Shown: piece after piece, positions 6,755 to 9,769 of the stretch
Position numbering within the stretch: the first letter of the stretch is position 1
How the letters are laid out: each line of letters opens with the position of its first letter
Assembly: GCA_022795575.1 (NCBI GenBank)
Contig: JAAWGY010000069.1
Span: 1-9,769, forward strand
Direction: 5' to 3'
DNA: 9,769 nt
Source: Angelakisella sp.
GTDB lineage: Bacteria > Bacillota > Clostridia > Oscillospirales > Ruminococcaceae
Made by a program: the position numbers and the translations under genes
Notes under the pieces: generated by a model
Databases searched by the model: none
Told to the model about the DNA's origin: nothing
What the model saw: the letters and a program-made list of their open reading frames with translations, nothing else

Positions 6755-6915
6755 GAACCTGTATTCATTGCCGGATGATGCAGGCAGGGCAAGGTTTTTT
6801 CTGCCCTGCAAGGCGAAAAACCGCCGGAATACTTGGTGTATTACAAGGTTTTTTAACGCAGCAGGACAGAAAAAGACTTGGCCTGACTGCGTCAGACGGT
6901 TATGAATACAGGTTC
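6755..6915. mobile_element. MITE-like palindromic insertion (161 bp, no transposase)
   Basis: The ends are perfect 14-bp terminal inverted repeats: GAACCTGTATTCAT (6755-6768) and ATGAATACAGGTTC (6902-6915). TAA flanks both sides (6752-6754 and 6916-6918). The right-hand arm at 9342-9370 has the same flanking sequence with one copy of this triplet (TTA 9354-9356 on the + strand) and no insertion, so it serves as an empty site. Internally the two halves remain complementary for most of their length, for example CAAGG-TTTTTTCTGCCCTGC against the reverse complement of GCAGGACAGAAAAAGACTTG, so transcribed RNA would form one long imperfect hairpin closing at AATACTTGGTGTATT (6828-6842). No credible protein is encoded. 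The parent transposase family cannot be named. Confidence 0.8.
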
Positions 6916-6922
6916 TAAGACG

Positions 6923-6965
6923 GCAGGGCCCGTGCTCCTTGGCACCGGCCCTGCTGTTATCTTTT
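6923..6965 (+). terminator. Terminator-like hairpin upstream of nadE
   Basis: GCAGGGCC (6923-6930) pairs with GGCCCTGC (6947-6954), and the stem continues as GTGC/GCAC (6932-6935 with 6942-6945) across one C-C mismatch. TGTTATCTTTT (6955-6965) follows. It would stop read-through from the chemoreceptor side before nadE. A diverged counterpart lies in the right arm (about 9162-9190) in the opposite orientation, so this hairpin belongs to the repeat, next to repeat A. Confidence 0.5.
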
Positions 6966-6978
6966 GCTCCCTGGGGAG

Positions 6979-7054
6979 TTTCGCTCCTGCGGGAGCGACC
7001 AGGGCGCTGCCCTGGACCTGCAAGCCTTTGAAAAGGCTTGAGCGAAACTTTTGG
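6979..7054 (-). repeat. Repeat A, left copy: 76-bp perfect inverted repeat flanking nadE
   Basis: Base-by-base comparison shows that the reverse complement of 6979-7054 is identical to 9062-9137 over all 76 positions. Similarity stops abruptly on the nadE side and fades gradually on the outer side. Read in the right-copy orientation, it contains AAGCCTTT/AAAGGCTT, CAGGGC/GCCCTG and TCGCTCC/GGAGCGA-type hairpins, plus an outer TTTCGCTC/GAGCGAAA pair. This copy ends 49 bp before the nadE start codon. Confidence 0.92.
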
Positions 7055-7066
7055 AAACCGTATCGG
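7038..7066 (+). promoter_or_regulatory. Weak candidate promoter for nadE
   Basis: TTGAGC (7038-7043, 4/6 to consensus) and TATCGG (7061-7066, 3/6) are 17 bp apart. If real, the -35 lies inside repeat A and the -10 in unique sequence. No better promoter was seen between the terminator-like hairpin at 6923-6965 and the ribosome binding site AAAGGAG (7088-7094). Confidence 0.2.
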
Positions 7067-7103
7067 TCGCCGCTGTGCGGGACTTTGAAAGGAGCGGATT
7101 GCT

Positions 7104-9017
7104 TTGCGAAATGGATTTATTAAGGTGGCGGCGGCTTCCCCCTTGCTTCGGCCGGCTGACTGCATTTACAACCGGGACCAGATCATCCATACCATCCATG
7201 CGGCACAGGCGGGGGAGGTGAAGCTGCTGGCCCTCCCGGAGCTCGCCGTCACCGGCTACACCTGCGGCGACCTCTTTGGCCAGAACACCCTCCTCCAGGG
7301 GGCGGAGGACGCCCTCTGCGAAATCATCGACGCAACGGCAGAAAGCGACCTCCTCCTTGTCGTGGGCGTCCCCCTCACCGTGCAGGGCCGCCTCTATAAC
7401 TGCGCCGCCGTCATCCAGGACGGCAAGCTCCTGGGCGTGGTGCCAAAACGCAATATCCCCAATTACAGCGAGTTCTACGAGGCCCGCAACTTCACCCCCG
7501 GCCCCGGAGAGGTGCGGGACTGCCTCATCCTGGACCGGTGGATCCCCTTCGGCGGGGAGATGGTCTTCCGCTGCCGGGAGCTGCCGGACCTCTGCCTGGG
7601 GGTGGAAATCTGCGAGGACCTGTGGGTCCCCGCCCCCCCTTCGGCAAAGCTGGCCGCCATGGGCGCTACCGTCATCGTCAACCCCTCCGCCAGCGACGAG
7701 GCGGTGGGCAAAGCCGCCTACCGCCGCGCCCTGGTGGAAAGCCAGTCGGCCCGCCTCTGCTGCGCCTACCTCTACGCCGACTGCGGCGGCGGGGAGTCCT
7801 CCACCGACCTGGTCTTTGGCGGGCAGGATATCATCGCGGAAAACGGCGCCGTCCTTGCGGAGACCCAGCCCTTTGGGGAGGGCCTTGCCGTTACCGAAAT
7901 CGATGTGGAGCGGCTGGCAGGCCAGCGGCGGCGCACCACCACCTGGCCCCCTGCCCCGGAGGGCGCCGAGGAGATCTTCTTTTCCATGGAGGTGCGCCCC
8001 ACCACCCTGACACGGGAGATCTCCCCCACCCCCTTTGTCCCCGGGGAGCAGGACCGGGAGGCCCGCTGCCGGGAGATCCTGGCCATCCAGGCCCACGGCC
8101 TGAAGAAGCGGCTGGAGCATACCGGCTGTCCCCCGGCGGTGATTGGCATCTCCGGCGGGCTGGATTCCACCCTGGCCCTGCTGGTGACGGCTGAGGCCTT
8201 CGACCTGCTGAAGCGTCCCCGGCGGGAGATCATCGCTGTTACCATGCCCTGCTTTGGCACCACCAGCCGCACCCGGGGCAACGCCGAGGCCCTCTGCGGC
8301 GCCTTGGGGGTGACGCTGCGGACGGTAGACATCCGGGAGGCGGCGGCACGGCATCTTAGCGACATCGGCCACGACGGGGCCACGCCGGACGTCACCTACG
8401 AAAACGCCCAGGCCCGGGAGCGGACCCAGGTGCTGATGGACATCGCCAACATGGCGGGGGGGCTGGTGGTGGGCACCGGGGACCTTTCCGAGCTGGCGCT
8501 GGGGTGGGCCACCTACAACGGGGACCATATGTCCATGTACGGGGTTAATGCCGGGGTGCCCAAGACGCTGATGCGGCACATGGTGGCGGCGATTGCTGCC
8601 CGGGCGGGGGGGGCCTTGGGGCAGGTGCTGCTGGATGTGCTGGACACGCCGGTAAGCCCGGAGCTGCTGCCGGCCAGGGACGGGGAGATCAGCCAGCGGA
8701 CCGAGGAGCTGGTGGGGCCTTATGAGCTGCACGATTTCTTCCTTTACTACACGCTGCGGTGGGGGTTTGGGCCGGAGAAGGTGCTGCGGCTGGCGGAGGC
8801 GGCTTTTGGGGGGGGATATGACAGGGGGGTTATTCTGCGGTGGATGGGGGTTTTTTACCGGCGGTTTTTTGGGCAGCAGTTTAAGCGGTCCTGCCTGCCG
8901 GATGGTCCGCGGGTGGGGAGCGTGGCGCTGTCGCCCCGGGGGGATTGGCGGATGCCCAGTGACGCGTCGGCGGCGCTGTGGCTCCGGGAGGTGGAGGAGC
9001 TGGAGGAGGGCCGGTAG
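7104..9017 (+). CDS. nadE: Glutamine-dependent NAD(+) synthetase
   Basis: This cytoplasmic enzyme (637 aa) makes NAD from deamido-NAD, ATP and glutamine, releasing AMP and PPi. The N-terminal nitrilase-type amidase domain (about 1-270) has the catalytic triad E46 (PELAVTGY), K115 (PKRNIPNY) and C170 (EICEDLW). The C-terminal synthetase domain has the ATP pyrophosphatase loop SGGLDS (350-355), GTGDLSELALGW (457-468) and YNGDHMSMYGVNAG (471-484). Length is normal for the two-domain, ammonia-channelling form. The start is TTG 7104, 9 nt after AAAGGAG (7088-7094); the resulting MRNGFIKVAAA matches the usual family N-terminus (MKDGFIKVAA-like), and no in-frame ATG exists nearby. It is the only gene between the inverted repeats and appears monocistronic. 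The coding sequence is intact. The last part (from about 8450) uses more G-ending codons than the C-ending first half. Confidence 0.97.
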   Translation: MRNGFIKVAAASPLLRPADCIYNRDQIIHTIHAAQAGEVKLLALPELAVTGYTCGDLFGQNTLLQGAEDALCEIIDATAESDLLLVVGVPLTVQGRLYNCAAVIQDGKLLGVVPKRNIPNYSEFYEARNFTPGPGEVRDCLILDRWIPFGGEMVFRCRELPDLCLGVEICEDLWVPAPPSAKLAAMGATVIVNPSASDEAVGKAAYRRALVESQSARLCCAYLYADCGGGESSTDLVFGGQDIIAENGAVLAETQPFGEGLAVTEIDVERLAGQRRRTTTWPPAPEGAEEIFFSMEVRPTTLTREISPTPFVPGEQDREARCREILAIQAHGLKKRLEHTGCPPAVIGISGGLDSTLALLVTAEAFDLLKRPRREIIAVTMPCFGTTSRTRGNAEALCGALGVTLRTVDIREAAARHLSDIGHDGATPDVTYENAQARERTQVLMDIANMAGGLVVGTGDLSELALGWATYNGDHMSMYGVNAGVPKTLMRHMVAAIAARAGGALGQVLLDVLDTPVSPELLPARDGEISQRTEELVGPYELHDFFLYYTLRWGFGPEKVLRLAEAAFGGGYDRGVILRWMGVFYRRFFGQQFKRSCLPDGPRVGSVALSPRGDWRMPSDASAALWLREVEELEEGR

Positions 9018-9061
9018 CCTGACCGATAGAACAACCCTGCCCGCCAAAGGCCCGAAGGGCG

Positions 9062-9137
9062 CCAAAAGTTTCGCTCAAGCCTTTTCAAAGGCTTGCAGGT
9101 CCAGGGCAGCGCCCTGGTCGCTCCCGCAGGAGCGAAA
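9062..9137 (+). repeat. Repeat A, right copy: 76-bp perfect inverted repeat flanking nadE
   Basis: Identical to the reverse complement of 6979-7054, starting 45 bp after the nadE stop. The order is TTTCGCTC, then the hairpin AAGCCTTTTCAAAGGCTT, the hairpin CCAGGGCAGCGCCCTGG, the hairpin TCGCTCCCGCAGGAGCGA, then AA. The first block can also pair with GAGCGAAA at the end, which excludes the last hairpin, so two folds compete. Diverged homology continues outward (CCCCAGG, AACAGCAGGGC, TGCCAAGG). Together with the next entries it explains most of the geneless stretch 9018-9769. Confidence 0.92.
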
Positions 9138-9192
9138 GGCCCCAGGATGCTAACAACAACAGCAGGGCTTTTGCCAAGGGGATCGGCCCTGC

Positions 9193-9305
9193 GGGGGAAC
9201 CCCTCCGTCGCCTGCGGGCGACACCTCCCCTTTCAGGGGAGGCCGGCCTAAGAGCCGCCTACGGCGGTTGGCCGTGGGGCTGCTGGCGCAGCCCTTTGGG
9301 GGAAC
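9193..9305. repeat. Repeat C: hairpin cluster inserted in the right arm
   Basis: This stretch has no counterpart in the left arm, which passes from GCCAAGGAGCAC to GGGCCCTGC without it. It contains GTCGCC/GGCGAC (9207-9212 with 9217-9222), CCTCCCCT/AGGGGAGG (9224-9231 with 9235-9242), GCCGCC-TAC-GGCGG (9255-9268) and GGGCTGC/GCAGCCC (9278-9294). GGGGGAAC occurs at both edges (9193-9200 and 9298-9305), possibly a target duplication or an internal repeat. The inserted block may extend to about 9175-9330. The first two hairpins resemble a small two-hairpin repeat I recall from gut Clostridia genomes; this is not verified. Confidence 0.5.
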
Positions 9306-9356
9306 GGTTCCACGGCAGTAGAGCTTGCGCCAAAGAACATGGGCCCTGCCGTCTTA

Positions 9357-9556
9357 TCAGGCCGTCAGGCCGCGGTTTCAAACAGCGGCGTAATGGTGAG
9401 ACTGGGGCCAATCGCAGGTCTGCACCCACCCAACCGGGAAGCGCAAACCGCGGCCGGGGTTAGGAGTAGCCGCTATCTCCCCAAAACAGCCGCCGACGAA
9501 GTTGGCGGCGCATTTTGGGTAACGAAGCCCAAAGCCCGTCACCAAGCAGCACCTTG
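9357..9556 (-). repeat. Repeat B, right copy (inverted relative to the left copy)
   Basis: Its reverse complement matches 6537-6751, clearly diverged but collinear. The stems are preserved: GGCCGCGGTTT/AAACCGCGGCC (9368-9378 with 9445-9455), CCCAAAA/TTTTGGG (9480-9486 with 9513-9519) and an inner GCCGCC/GGCGGC (9489-9494 with 9504-9509), which replaces the GCCCGCT/AGCGGGC of the left copy. Open frames across both copies give similar peptides (EAQTAAGVR and SRYLPKTA), but no ribosome binding site or codon bias supports translation. The outer limit near 9556 is approximate. Confidence 0.75.
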
Positions 9557-9769
9557 CCCCTGAACCCCGCGCCCAACGCCGTTTTGGCAGCAGCCCCGCC
9601 CCAGGCGAGAAGCGCCTGTTCAGCATCACCCAGCCCGCCGCCTTGGCAGGTCTTATCCCGCCCCCCTCTTGACTTATAGCAACCATCAAAATTGTCGACA
9701 CCCATCTGGACGGCAGCTTTCCCAGCTGCCTTTGTCCCAAAAACTTGAAAGCCATCAAGGCTTCCTGCG
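9460..9769 (-). CDS. Possible C-terminal end of an unidentified gene entering from the right edge
   Basis: On the - strand a frame is open from the right edge (first full codon ends at 9768) to TAA at 9462-9460, about 102 codons. The start reads AGSLDGFQVFGTKAAGKAAV and later includes QMGVDNFDGCYKS. The last 30 or so codons run into repeat B, so a real gene would have a repeat-derived tail. Third codon positions in the first 35 codons are much less G/C-rich than in the other genes. The same DNA has strong hairpins, for example GGCAGCT/AGCTGCC (9713-9719 with 9725-9731), and a second - strand frame is open over much of it. It may equally be noncoding or repeat DNA. No family was recognised. 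Confidence 0.22.
   Translation of the reverse strand, partial: AGSLDGFQVFGTKAAGKAAVQMGVDNFDGCYKSRGGRDKTCQGGGLGDAEQALLAWGGAAAKTALGAGFRGKVLLGDGLWASLPKMRRQLRRRLFWGDSGYS

Noticed and set aside
6679..6918. 79-codon + strand frame across repeat B and the palindromic element
   Set aside because: It spans two unrelated repeat elements and ends at the element boundary; no ribosome binding site. It is a by-product of the insertion.
6957..9065. 702-codon open frame on the - strand opposite nadE
   Set aside because: Shadow of nadE with P/G/Q/H-rich composition; its ends lie inside the inverted repeats.
9041..9340. Possible CRISPR array or tandem repeat after nadE
   Set aside because: The hairpins differ from each other and no constant repeat with regular spacers exists.

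Overview
The window looks like a GC-rich chromosomal segment of an anaerobic Clostridia member, most likely Oscillospirales. This is an inference from three things: very high G/C at third codon positions with AGGAGG-type ribosome binding sites, a clostridial-type FeoB, and a clostridial-type glutamine-dependent NAD synthetase. No species can be named from the sequence alone. All confident genes lie on the + strand.

Layout. Bases 1-125 hold the C-terminal end of a probable surface protein, followed by an intrinsic terminator. Bases 276-2055 hold an iron-type alcohol dehydrogenase and a family I inorganic pyrophosphatase (ppa), 32 bp apart and probably one transcript, closed by a strong terminator at 2075-2115. 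Bases 2161-4656 hold a feoA-feoB ferrous iron uptake operon behind a leader rich in dyads. A 16-bp perfect hairpin without a U-run separates it from a methyl-accepting chemotaxis protein (4838-6520) that has its own near-consensus sigma-A promoter. Bases 7104-9017 encode nadE, which begins with TTG.

The most unusual part is what surrounds nadE. The two gaps (6521-7103 and 9018-9769) are occupied largely by dispersed-repeat-like DNA, and the two sides mirror each other. A 76-bp sequence (repeat A) occurs as a perfect inverted pair at 6979-7054 and 9062-9137. Outside it, on both sides, lies a diverged second element (repeat B, about 190 bp), again in inverted orientation. Each arm has then been changed separately. 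The left arm carries a 161-bp palindromic, MITE-like insertion with 14-bp perfect terminal inverted repeats and a TAA duplication, and the right arm preserves the matching empty site. The right arm carries a different hairpin-rich insertion of about 150 bp (repeat C). Repeats A and B both contain competing hairpins, and one hairpin of repeat B keeps its pairing while its sequence differs between copies, which suggests a conserved RNA or DNA fold.

Functionally the genes are ordinary: a redox enzyme, pyrophosphate removal, Fe(II) import, chemotaxis and NAD synthesis (which releases pyrophosphate). No defence system, CRISPR array, phage module, transposase, tRNA or rRNA was seen. The undescribed candidates are the inverted repeat architecture around nadE and the feo leader.
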